The position numbers and the translations under genes are program-made. A DNA stretch of 5,109 nt from Prochlorothrix sp035286285 (GTDB taxonomy: Bacteria; Cyanobacteriota; Cyanobacteriia; Prochlorotrichales; Prochlorotrichaceae): NCBI GenBank assembly GCA_035286285.1, contig JAYKJG010000442.1:1-5109 (forward strand), given 5' to 3'. The notes beneath the pieces were generated by a model that did no database searches, was not told the origin of the DNA, and worked only from the letters and a program-made list of their open reading frames with translations. Positions within the stretch are counted from its first letter, which is position 1. Each line of letters opens with the position of its first letter. This document shows, one piece after another, positions 1-5,109 of this stretch.

Positions 1-142
1 AATCAACGCTTTGCCGCGCAAGGTTTGGATCTGACTGGTGTGCAGATTGCCTTGTTTGCATAACTTGCTCAAACAGGCCCATCAGTTGCCCTGCAAGTTG
101 TGTTTGAATCTGATCTGTTATATTTTGAACTTGCTTATCCAT
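1..142 (-). CDS. 5' end of an unidentified gene, cut by the window edge
   Basis: An ATG at 142 opens a minus-strand frame of 47 codons without a stop, running off the left edge. The product begins MDKQVQNITDQIQTQLAG and continues as a polar, glutamine-rich, probably helical stretch with no signal peptide or membrane segment. AAGG (155-152, minus strand) lies 9 nt before the ATG, a reasonable ribosome binding site that supports this start. The segment upstream is intergenic and repeat-bearing, so the gene would have its own promoter, although I see no convincing -10/-35 pair. I do not recognise the family from this N-terminus; a helical regulatory protein or a transposase N-terminus are both possible. 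The real length is unknown. The opposite-strand frame at 38-244 is less convincing because it is rich in Cys, Leu and Trp and runs into the inverted repeat. Confidence 0.6.
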   Translation of the reverse strand, partial: MDKQVQNITDQIQTQLAGQLMGLFEQVMQTRQSAHQSDPNLARQSVD

Positions 143-150
143 AATATTGG

Positions 151-155
151 ACCTT
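151..155 (-). promoter_or_regulatory. Probable ribosome binding site of the left-edge gene
   Basis: On the minus strand AAGGT ends 8 nt before the ATG at 142, placing the AAGG core 9 nt from the start codon. It is the main local evidence that the partial frame is a real gene, because the three larger genes in this window lack a clear Shine-Dalgarno sequence at their chosen starts. Confidence 0.45.
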
Positions 156-202
156 GGTTAAAATTTTGGGTTGCAGTTCACCTTGACAGATGCACCCGAT
201 CG

Positions 203-274
203 GTAGGGGCAATCCCCCCGTGGTTGCCCCGGTTGTGCGTCTGAAGAGGGGAGCCACGGGGGCACGACCCCTAC
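203..274. repeat. Imperfect inverted repeat, MITE-like or stem-loop element
   Basis: The left arm (203-226) begins GTAGGGG and contains CCCCCGTGG; the right arm (251-274) is its imperfect reverse complement, with CCACGGGGG followed by CCCCTAC. About 18 of 24 positions pair, in blocks of 7, 5 and 4, around a 24-nt spacer. GTAGGGG...CCCCTAC ends on a GC-rich palindrome are typical of small interspersed repeats in cyanobacterial genomes (recalled knowledge, not searched). It encodes nothing. As RNA it would form a strong hairpin, and it lies 60 bp upstream of the left-edge start codon, but no T-run follows to make it a standard terminator on either strand. Confidence 0.7.
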
Positions 275-286
275 GGTGGACTGTGT

Positions 287-487
287 TTATTCACTGACAC
301 CGAGGTGATTAGAGCCAGGGCGGTAGAATGAGCCATTGTAGTAGAGAAGATTGGCACCCTTGGCTTCTAAGGTTTGGATTGCGGTGATTAGTACTGACTG
401 AGCTAACGGGCTTATAGCAATAATAGCAAACTGATCTGCAATCTGAACGTTATTACACTCCTCTCCCCAGGGAGAGGGGCGGGGGGT
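287..487 (-). pseudogene. C-terminal remnant of a decayed gene
   Basis: On the minus strand a 66-codon frame lies between a stop at 490-488 and a TAA at 289-287. It contains no ATG, GTG or TTG start. From about 450 downward the translation is protein-like: a hydrophobic, alternating segment (FAIIAISPLAQSVLITAI), then TLEAKGANLLYYNGSFYRPG and a short polar tail. Above about 455 it degenerates into the palindrome at 460-477 and Pro/Arg codons, so the coding signal seems to be broken at the repeat. This fits the last 50 or so residues of a gene whose 5' part was lost. I do not recognise the parent family. A short functional gene with a non-standard start cannot be excluded. Confidence 0.5.
460..477. 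repeat. Perfect 8-bp-arm palindrome, CCTCTCCC/GGGAGAGG
   Basis: Arms 460-467 and 470-477 are exact reverse complements around a 2-nt centre (CA) and are followed by a G-rich run to 486. CCTCTCCC...GGGAGAGG hairpins are common as interspersed repeats in many bacterial genomes, including cyanobacteria (recalled knowledge). It sits where the protein-like translation of the 287-487 remnant breaks down, so it may mark the insertion or deletion that destroyed that gene. Confidence 0.65.
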
Positions 488-557
488 TTATCCAAATTTG
501 GAGGCAGGTCAGATCGTTGACTGGCAAAAATTCTGCCTTGGGCGCGAAAACCGCACC

Positions 558-582
558 CCTACAAGACTTGTGGGACTGTAGG
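558..582. repeat. Small stem-loop, CCTACA/TGTAGG
   Basis: CCTACA at 558-563 is exactly complementary to TGTAGG at 577-582, with a 13-nt loop. An overlapping alternative palindrome, ACAAG-A-CTTGT, occupies 561-571. The arms are short and there is no T-run, so this is more likely part of a degenerate interspersed repeat than a terminator. Confidence 0.35.
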
Positions 583-629
583 AGTCAGCAAACCCGCCCC
601 GCCCTTTGCGCCTAGGAAAAGCTCGTAGT

Positions 630-645
630 GCGGACTTTAGTCCGC
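630..645. repeat. Palindrome downstream of the TAXI gene, possible weak terminator
   Basis: GCGGACT at 630-636 is the exact reverse complement of AGTCCGC at 639-645 with 2 nt between, giving about six stable base pairs once the loop opens. It begins 29 bp beyond the TAXI stop codon in the direction of transcription. On the minus strand the stem is followed by ACTACGAGCTTTT, so the T-run is short and 9 nt away: poor for classical Rho-independent termination. Palindromes of this GTAGTGCGGAC type recur in cyanobacterial genomes (recalled), so a repeat that happens to lie at the operon end is the safer reading. Confidence 0.5.
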
Positions 646-673
646 CCCTTGGCAAAAGTGAAATGCACCCTTT

Positions 674-2131
674 TTAGGGCTGTTGGCGTTTTTGGATCAG
701 AATCGATCGGCGCTCCCGCGTCACATCCAGCGCAATTTGCCAGACCACCCGGAACGACTGAAAAGACTCCTCCGAAATTACGTCTTTGTCCAAATCCCGC
801 ACCGCCTTCGGCAAAATCGCCAACAACTGCTCCCGGATACGCTCTAACTCCTTAAAAGACTGGCTTTGTTGGGCTTGCTCCAGTAGTTCAATCACACGAC
901 CACTGTAGGCATCCGCCTGGTTTTTGCGGTATGCCTCCACCAACCCCCGCAACTGCACCATCCAAGACCCCAACAGCAACAGCAGCGTCACCCCCAAGCC
1001 CAAAGCATCCGCATTTTCCTGGATAAAAGAGGGCTTATTGCGATCGTAATAAGCCAAAGCACCGGGATGCAACGGCGCACCCAAGCCCGTCGTGGTATCA
1101 GGCCGCTGAAACTCCGCCACCAAAGGCCGCACTTCCGCCCGATCGCCGGGAATTGCATCAATAATTTCCTGGCGACGGTCCATCAGCACCTCCGTGATCG
1201 CAGCCGCCACCGATCGGGGAATCTCTTCATCCAGCAACAACGTCCGAAACACCGCAACCGTCGGCAAATCCTGGCCCGGAATGGCAGGATTCCCCGAATA
1301 GGTGCCCTGGGGAATCACCGCAGGCGTAAAAGCAGGGTGTTTAATCTGCATTGCTGCTGCTTGGTCGATCGGCAGCAGATTCGTATCCGGAATTTTGGCC
1401 AACCGCTGCATTTGGGCATTACTGGGGGCACGGACCCGAAACGCCGCATCCGCTTGGCGATCGAGAAAGAACTGGTCGGCCTCCTCCTCCGTTCCACCCA
1501 CAAAGATAAAACTCGTAGCATCCAGCCCAAAATGTTCCGCCACACTCAAAAAAGACTGATACTGTCCCCCGGACTGGGGCAAAGCAATGCGCAGCCCCCG
1601 CAAATCCGCAAAGCGCTGGATCTTGGCATTGCGGTACACCGCCAACTGAAACTTATCCGCATACAAATTCGCCAAAATTCGCGCCGATGGCCCCACTGGT
1701 ACATCAGCCTGGGCCGTAGCCAAGTCAATGTCCCCCGCCTCTAGCAGCTTGAGGTTTTCTGAGGTGCCCCCGGTTTGCTGGACCGTAATTTGAATGCGGG
1801 GATAGTAGCGCTCGGTAACGGCGGCGATCGCCTGTCCCAACACATAACTTTCGCCATTGGCCGATCCAGCCCCCAGCCGGAGGTCATAGGTGCGCAATCT
1901 GGACAAAAGCTGAGAGCCAATCACGCCCGCCAGGATTAGGCTAGAGCAACCCAGCACTAGGGTGGAAATCTTCGATAAATCCAGGAAAATTAACCAATCA
2001 GCCCAGCTTTTGGAGGCGTTGCTGGGGCGGGTCGAGGGGGATGGCGTAGAGCGGGGCGGCGGGGAACCGGGCGAGGGAGAACCGGGCGGCGTAGAGCGGG
2101 GCGGGGGCGGGGGCGGCAGAGGTTGGGACAT
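674..2131 (-). CDS. Membrane-anchored TAXI-family TRAP solute-binding protein
   Basis: The 485-residue product has a Pro/Ser-rich cytoplasmic N-terminus (about 4-38), a membrane segment (about 54-76), a periplasmic binding domain (about 82-370), a second membrane segment (about 376-395) and a charged helical cytoplasmic tail (396-485). The binding domain shows TAXI hallmarks: LRLGAGSANGESYVLGQAIA (85-104), VQQTGGTSENLKLLEAGDIDLA (117-138; small-residue TGGTSEN ligand loop, then the GDIDLA element) and DLRGLRIALPQSGGQY (176-191). TAXI proteins normally hand small organic acids or glutamate-like solutes to a DctQM permease; none is encoded here and the ligand is unknown. Soluble family members are about 320 residues, so the two anchors and the tail are extra. 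The start at 2131 is chosen because MSQ precedes the Pro-rich tail; the frame stays open upstream to 2374, but that part reads the J-protein gene out of frame and lacks further start codons near the gap. No Shine-Dalgarno is evident. A sensory or scaffold role is an inference. Confidence 0.88.
   Translation of the reverse strand: MSQPLPPPPPPRSTPPGSPSPGSPPPRSTPSPSTRPSNASKSWADWLIFLDLSKISTLVLGCSSLILAGVIGSQLLSRLRTYDLRLGAGSANGESYVLGQAIAAVTERYYPRIQITVQQTGGTSENLKLLEAGDIDLATAQADVPVGPSARILANLYADKFQLAVYRNAKIQRFADLRGLRIALPQSGGQYQSFLSVAEHFGLDATSFIFVGGTEEEADQFFLDRQADAAFRVRAPSNAQMQRLAKIPDTNLLPIDQAAAMQIKHPAFTPAVIPQGTYSGNPAIPGQDLPTVAVFRTLLLDEEIPRSVAAAITEVLMDRRQEIIDAIPGDRAEVRPLVAEFQRPDTTTGLGAPLHPGALAYYDRNKPSFIQENADALGLGVTLLLLLGSWMVQLRGLVEAYRKNQADAYSGRVIELLEQAQQSQSFKELERIREQLLAILPKAVRDLDKDVISEESFQSFRVVWQIALDVTRERRSILIQKRQQP
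1824..1831. repeat. HIP1 octamer inside the TAXI gene
   Basis: A perfect GCGATCGC over the codons for the QAIAAV part of the binding domain (about residues 100-105). It supports a cyanobacterial origin for the TAXI gene rather than recent transfer from a lineage without HIP1. Confidence 0.9.
2043..2104. repeat. In-frame direct repeats coding the Pro/Ser-rich tail
   Basis: A 17-bp unit, GGCGTAGAGCGGGGCGG, occurs identically at 2043-2059 and 2088-2104, exactly 45 bp apart. Between them GAACCGGGCG recurs at 2064-2073 and 2079-2088, 15 bp apart. Both periods are multiples of three, so copy changes would keep the TAXI gene in frame and only vary its PPRSTP/PGSP-type N-terminal segment (residues about 10-31). 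Extension by slippage or unequal recombination is the likely origin. Confidence 0.8.
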
Positions 2132-2172
2132 GGGCGGCAACCGAGGGCAGGGGAACTTACCCGCTATTGTCT

Positions 2173-2180
2173 GCGATCGC
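2173..2180. repeat. HIP1 octamer in the J-protein/TAXI gap
   Basis: A perfect GCGATCGC, and the only one of the four outside coding sequence. HIP1 is the highly iterated palindrome characteristic of many cyanobacterial genomes. It lies 42 bp upstream of the TAXI start. Confidence 0.9.
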
Positions 2181-2228
2181 CCAGGTTTTGCCGTGTCATC
2201 GGTAATACCTTGTCCGGGGTCATGCCCG

Positions 2229-2258
2229 TTAGCCTGCGCCCCCTTAGCCTGCGCCCCT
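2229..2258. repeat. 15-bp tandem duplication covering the J-protein stop codon
   Basis: TTAGCCTGCGCCCC occurs at 2229-2242 and again at 2244-2257; with the next base of each copy (C against T) this makes two adjacent 15-bp units. On the minus strand each unit ends GGC GCA GGC TAA, so the J-protein stop at 2246-2244 is followed five codons later by a second in-frame TAA at 2231-2229. The event duplicated the last codons plus stop and leaves the protein length unchanged. Confidence 0.85.
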
Positions 2259-3059
2259 GGAATCCTGCATCGATTGATATTCCAGGATCTCGATCGCCTT
2301 GCAGTAGTACCACTCCGCGCTCTTGCCGGGGTAGCGATCGACCAAACTCTTGAACAACACCCGCGCCACCGCATCCCCCCCCGCCAAGGCCACCAACCGC
2401 GCCTGAAGTTGGCGATATTGCTCCTGTTTGGGTTGGGGGTTGGGGTGGGTTGAGCGATCGGGACCGGACGATCGGGGGGCTTGGTGCTGAAGTTGCTGCT
2501 GGATCTGCTGCTGCAAAACCTGCCACTGCTGGGCCAAGGTTCTACGATAGGGCCACAGGAGCAAGCTACCGAGACCCATAAACAGGCTAGCCAGGATTAA
2601 AACCAGATTTAGGGACGGCAAGAACCACAGAAAGACATACAAGCCCAAAACCAAACCGCCCAGGGTGCGGCTCCAGCGCTGGTAGGTGCGGCTGCGCTGC
2701 CAGGGAGAAGCAGCAGACTCCCCAGAACGGGACTGGTTCCAGGGGTTTTCCCAGGGGGAAGGGTCCGCAGCGGGAGGGGGCGGGGAGGCCGATCGGTAGG
2801 GCTGGCTGTAGTCCTGGGCAAGGTAGCGGTTATCGGCGTAGTGTTCCCGCAGGAAGTGATAGGCATCGTTGATTTGTTGCAGCTTGTCCGTGGCCCGTCG
2901 CTGGAGGTTGGGCTTGTCCACAAAGCGATCGGGATGCCAAATTTGGGCCAACTCCAAATAGGCCCGCTTGACCTCCCCCGGATCGCAGCCCGGTTCCAGG
3001 TCGAGGGTTGTCAAGGCTTGGCGTAGGGCTTCCCGTAGGGTCATGGTCTCCGTTGGCAT
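2244..3059 (-). CDS. Membrane-hairpin J-domain (DnaJ-like) co-chaperone
   Basis: The 271-residue product begins with a J domain (about 8-75) carrying the invariant HPD at 42-44 within IWHPDRF, after a KRAYLELAQ helix and before the LQQINDAYHFLRE helix. It should therefore recruit and stimulate an Hsp70 (DnaK) partner in the cytoplasm. There is no Gly/Phe region and no zinc-finger CxxCxGxG, so it is a type III J-protein. A Pro/Ser-rich linker (about 90-125) leads to two adjacent hydrophobic segments (about 133-148 and 150-169), probably a hairpin with both ends inside. A Gln-rich coiled stretch (177-193) and a C-terminal module (about 217-262, ALAGGD...RYPGKSAEWYYCKAIEILE) follow; I recall similar LxGGD...P..S..W...KAI..LE segments in cyanobacterial proteins of unknown role. 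The start is uncertain: ATG at 3059 has no Shine-Dalgarno, while Met6 at 3044 has GGAG only 3 nt upstream. uvrB ends 26 bp upstream, so read-through from uvrB is likely. The client is unknown; the neighbouring membrane TAXI protein is a candidate by proximity only. Confidence 0.88.
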   Translation of the reverse strand: MPTETMTLREALRQALTTLDLEPGCDPGEVKRAYLELAQIWHPDRFVDKPNLQRRATDKLQQINDAYHFLREHYADNRYLAQDYSQPYRSASPPPPAADPSPWENPWNQSRSGESAASPWQRSRTYQRWSRTLGGLVLGLYVFLWFLPSLNLVLILASLFMGLGSLLLWPYRRTLAQQWQVLQQQIQQQLQHQAPRSSGPDRSTHPNPQPKQEQYRQLQARLVALAGGDAVARVLFKSLVDRYPGKSAEWYYCKAIEILEYQSMQDSRGAG

Positions 3060-3085
3060 GGGTAGGGCACAGGTGGGCGATGTCC

Positions 3086-5089
3086 CTATACCTTTCCGCC
3101 CGTCAGACGCTGGCGCAGGGTTTTTATGCGATCGCGTAACTTAGCAGCTTCCTCAAACTCCAAGTTTTTAGCCGCTTCCTGCATTTGCTTTTCAAGCTGC
3201 TGAATTAGCTCCGGCAAGGTCTCTAGGGGTAAATCCGCCGAAACTTCGCAAGCTTGCTCCAGTTCCTGGGCATTGAGGCGGCGGGACACTTCCAGAAAGG
3301 CCAGAATGGAATTATTGAGCTTGCTGGGGATCGGCTGGGGCGTAAGGCCATGGGCTTCATTGTAGGCAATTTGCTTGGCGCGGCGATAGGCAGTTTCCTC
3401 GATCGCCTTGGCCATGCTCCCGGTGAGGGTATCGGCATAGAGAATCGCCTGCCCCCGCACATGCCGCGCCGCCCGCCCGATCGTCTGAATCAGCGATCGT
3501 TCTGCCCGCAAAAAGCCCTCTTTATCCGCATCCATAATCACCACCAAGGACACCTCCGGCAGGTCCAGCCCCTCCCGCAGCAGGTTCACCCCAATCAGCA
3601 CATCAAATTCCCCTTGGCGCAAATCCCGCAGAATTTCGATGCGTTCGATCGAATTAATCTCCGAGTGAAGATAGCGCACCTTAACCGCCCGATCGCTAAA
3701 GTAATCCGTTAAATCCTCTGCCATACGCTTGGTCAGGGTCGTGACTAAAACCCGCTCTTGGCGATCGACCCGCTGCTGAATCTCACTGAGCAGGTCATCC
3801 ACCTGGCCTTCTGTAGGCCGCACCAGCACCTCCGGATCCAGCACCCCCGTCGGTCGGATAATTTGCTCAACAATGCGGTTTTCGGACACTTCTAGCTCCC
3901 AATCCCCCGGCGTTGCCGAAACAAAGATCGCCTGCTTCACCTTTTGCCAAAATTCATCGCTTTTCAAAGGCCGGTTATCCTTAGCGCTGGGCAGTCGGAA
4001 GCCATGATCCACCAGCACCTGCTTCCGGGCCTGGTCCCCGTTGTACATCCCCCGCAATTGGGGCACCGTCACATGGGACTCGTCCATCACCAGCAGCCAA
4101 TCCTCCGGGAAATAGTCGATCAAACACTCCGGCGGATCCCCCGCCTGCCGTCCCGCCAAATAGCGCGAATAGTTCTCGACCCCGTTGCAGTAGCCCACCT
4201 CCCGCAGCAGTTCCAAGTCATAGCGGGTGCGCTGCTCCAGGCGCTGGGCTTCGATTAACTTGCCGTTATCGTTCAAAACGGCAAGCTGTTCCTCCAATTC
4301 CTGCCGAATAGCAGCACAGGCTTCCTCCAGACGGTCTTCTGGGGTGACAAAGTGGCGGGCGGGGTAGATGTTCAAGCCCTGGAGACTTTGGAGGGTGGCC
4401 CCGGTGACGGGATCGATGTAGCGGATCGCCTCCACTTCGTCGCCAAAGAACTCCACCCGAATTAACCGATCCTCGTAAGCAGGTCCAATTTCTAGCACAT
4501 CTCCCTTGAGGCGAAACCGGCCCCGTCCCACATCTAAATCATTGCGGCTATACTGAATATTGACCAAATCCCGCAAGATTTGCCGCTGATCCAGCACTTC
4601 GCCCACCCGCAGGGGAATGGAGGCTTTGAGATATTCCGAGGGCATCCCCAGGCCGTAGATGCAGCTAATGGAAGCCACCACAATCACATCGCGCCGCTCA
4701 AACAACGATCGGGTCGCGGAGTGGCGTAACATGTCGATTTCTTCATTAATAGACGCAGTTTTAGCAATATAGGTATCAGTAACGGGGATATAGGCTTCGG
4801 GCTGGTAATAGTCGTAGTAGGAAATAAAATACTCAACGGCATTATCGGGGAAAAATTCCCGCAGTTCGTTACAAAGCTGGGCAGCGAGGGTTTTGTTATG
4901 GGCGAGGACGAGGGTGGGTTTGCCGATGTGGTGGATGACGTTGGCGATCGAAAACGTCTTCCCGGTGCCCGTTGCCCCTTTGAGGGTTTGGTAGAGGGCA
5001 CCGTCGTGGAGGTGTTGGACCATTTGGGCGATCGCCTGGGGTTGGTCGCCCGTGGGCTGGTAGGGGGCGGTGAGGTGGAAAGGGGTCAT
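3086..5089 (-). CDS. uvrB: UvrABC excinuclease subunit B
   Basis: UvrB is loaded by UvrA at bulky or UV-induced lesions, verifies the damage with ATP-driven strand insertion, then recruits UvrC for incision. At 667 residues it is full length for the family (E. coli 673). Visible motifs in order: Walker A GATGTGKT at 38-45; the tyrosine-rich damage-probing beta-hairpin YYDYYQPEAY at 91-100; the conserved TASINEEIDMLRHSATRSL at 111-129; Walker B-like DESH at 336-339; MYNGDQARK at 348-356; motif III SAT at 391-393; TTLTKRMAEDL at 450-460; YLHSEI at 473-478; GVNLLREGLDLPEVSL at 500-515; and motif VI GRAAR at 538-542. The C-terminal UVR coiled-coil hairpin (about 624-660) that contacts UvrC is intact. 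No key residue is missing. The start is fixed by the usual short lead before the YQPTGDQP motif; no Shine-Dalgarno is visible in the 20 bp before it. No uvrA or uvrC lies in the window, and a LexA-type operator cannot be judged because the promoter is outside. Confidence 0.99.
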   Translation of the reverse strand: MTPFHLTAPYQPTGDQPQAIAQMVQHLHDGALYQTLKGATGTGKTFSIANVIHHIGKPTLVLAHNKTLAAQLCNELREFFPDNAVEYFISYYDYYQPEAYIPVTDTYIAKTASINEEIDMLRHSATRSLFERRDVIVVASISCIYGLGMPSEYLKASIPLRVGEVLDQRQILRDLVNIQYSRNDLDVGRGRFRLKGDVLEIGPAYEDRLIRVEFFGDEVEAIRYIDPVTGATLQSLQGLNIYPARHFVTPEDRLEEACAAIRQELEEQLAVLNDNGKLIEAQRLEQRTRYDLELLREVGYCNGVENYSRYLAGRQAGDPPECLIDYFPEDWLLVMDESHVTVPQLRGMYNGDQARKQVLVDHGFRLPSAKDNRPLKSDEFWQKVKQAIFVSATPGDWELEVSENRIVEQIIRPTGVLDPEVLVRPTEGQVDDLLSEIQQRVDRQERVLVTTLTKRMAEDLTDYFSDRAVKVRYLHSEINSIERIEILRDLRQGEFDVLIGVNLLREGLDLPEVSLVVIMDADKEGFLRAERSLIQTIGRAARHVRGQAILYADTLTGSMAKAIEETAYRRAKQIAYNEAHGLTPQPIPSKLNNSILAFLEVSRRLNAQELEQACEVSADLPLETLPELIQQLEKQMQEAAKNLEFEEAAKLRDRIKTLRQRLTGGKV
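3128..3135. repeat. HIP1 octamer near the 3' end of uvrB
   Basis: A perfect GCGATCGC over the codons for the LRDRIK part of the UVR domain (about residues 651-656). Confidence 0.9.
5028..5035. repeat. HIP1 octamer near the 5' end of uvrB
   Basis: A perfect GCGATCGC over the codons for QAIAQM (about residues 18-23), in the N-terminal nucleotide-binding region of UvrB. Confidence 0.9.
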
Positions 5090-5092
5090 GGT

Positions 5093-5108
5093 GGGGGCAA
5101 GGGGGCAA
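5093..5108. repeat. Tandem 8-bp repeat just upstream of uvrB
   Basis: GGGGGCAA is present twice head to tail (5093-5100, 5101-5108), reading TTGCCCCC twice on the coding strand, 3 nt before the uvrB ATG. More copies may lie beyond the window edge. It occupies the place where a Shine-Dalgarno sequence would sit and contains none, so uvrB translation would have to start without one. Confidence 0.7.
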
Positions 5109-5109
5109 G

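Larger units (their letters stand above)
143..673. other. Repeat-dense intergenic region without an intact gene
   Basis: This 531-bp stretch separates the TAXI gene from the left-edge gene. No reading frame on either strand looks like a complete protein. It holds a C-terminal gene remnant (287-487, minus) and at least four unrelated inverted repeats (203-274, 460-477, 558-582, 630-645). The remainder, such as 490-557 and 583-629, shows no recognisable structure apart from low-complexity GC runs. The clustering of several small palindromes suggests a permissive landing zone for short interspersed elements. Confidence 0.7.

Noticed and set aside
183..188. TTGACA, a perfect -35-like hexamer on the plus strand
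   Set aside because: No TATAAT-like hexamer lies 16-18 bp downstream, and no plus-strand gene follows.
38..244. Plus-strand 68-codon frame
   Set aside because: Its translation is rich in Cys, Leu and Trp without a recognisable fold, it runs through the inverted repeat at 203-274, and it opposes a better-supported minus-strand start at 142.
1067..1744. Plus-strand 225-codon frame opposite the TAXI gene
   Set aside because: It is an antisense shadow of a convincing coding sequence, Arg/His-rich and with no recognisable motif.
1940..1960. Possible lipobox (VLGC) in the TAXI N-terminus
   Set aside because: The cysteine (residue 62) lies inside a hydrophobic stretch that continues for about 14 more residues, and Leu at -2 is atypical, so an uncleaved membrane anchor fits better than a lipoprotein signal.
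2132..2374. N-terminal extension of the TAXI frame to an ATG at 2374
   Set aside because: The extra 81 residues are Arg-rich, overlap the J-protein coding sequence in another frame for most of their length, and show no family match; the ATG at 2131 sits properly before the Pro-rich tail and the first membrane segment.
1962..2453. Plus-strand 163-codon frame with Gly/Glu-rich repeats
   Set aside because: It is the complement of the Pro-rich TAXI leader and the J-protein 3' end; the Gly-rich composition comes from the GC-rich repeats.
1..5109. Search for CRISPR arrays, tRNA genes, riboswitches and complete insertion sequences
   Set aside because: No regularly spaced direct repeats of 25-40 bp, no tRNA cloverleaf with a TTC-type T-arm, and no transposase with paired terminal repeats were seen by eye.

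Overview
The window looks like chromosomal DNA from a cyanobacterium. It contains four perfect copies of the HIP1 octamer GCGATCGC in about 5.1 kb, where chance predicts roughly one per 65 kb, and many further CGATCG cores. The proteins fit this: a UvrB of ordinary bacterial length, a J-domain protein whose C-terminal segment resembles one I associate with cyanobacterial proteins, and a membrane-anchored TAXI-type binding protein. The genus cannot be read from the sequence; a repeat-rich, moderately GC-rich, possibly filamentous lineage is a guess.

Every recognisable gene lies on the minus strand, so transcription runs from high to low coordinates. Reading in that direction: uvrB (5089-3086) encodes the damage-verification helicase of nucleotide excision repair. 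It is followed after 26 bp by a J-domain protein with a central membrane hairpin (3059-2244). After a 112-bp gap comes a 485-residue TAXI-family solute-binding protein held in the membrane by a segment at each end (2131-674). The first two are close enough to be co-transcribed, and the third may be read from the same message or from its own promoter in the gap.

Downstream, 143-673 holds no intact gene. It is a patchwork of short inverted repeats of types scattered through cyanobacterial genomes (203-274, 460-477, 558-582, 630-645) plus what looks like the orphaned C-terminal end of a decayed gene (287-487). At the left edge, a new minus-strand gene appears to start at 142 with a plausible ribosome binding site and runs out of the window after 47 codons.

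No CRISPR array, tRNA, rRNA, complete insertion sequence or defence system is visible. The most unusual item is the pairing of a membrane J-protein with a doubly anchored TAXI protein that carries a cytoplasmic helical tail and has no TRAP permease gene beside it.
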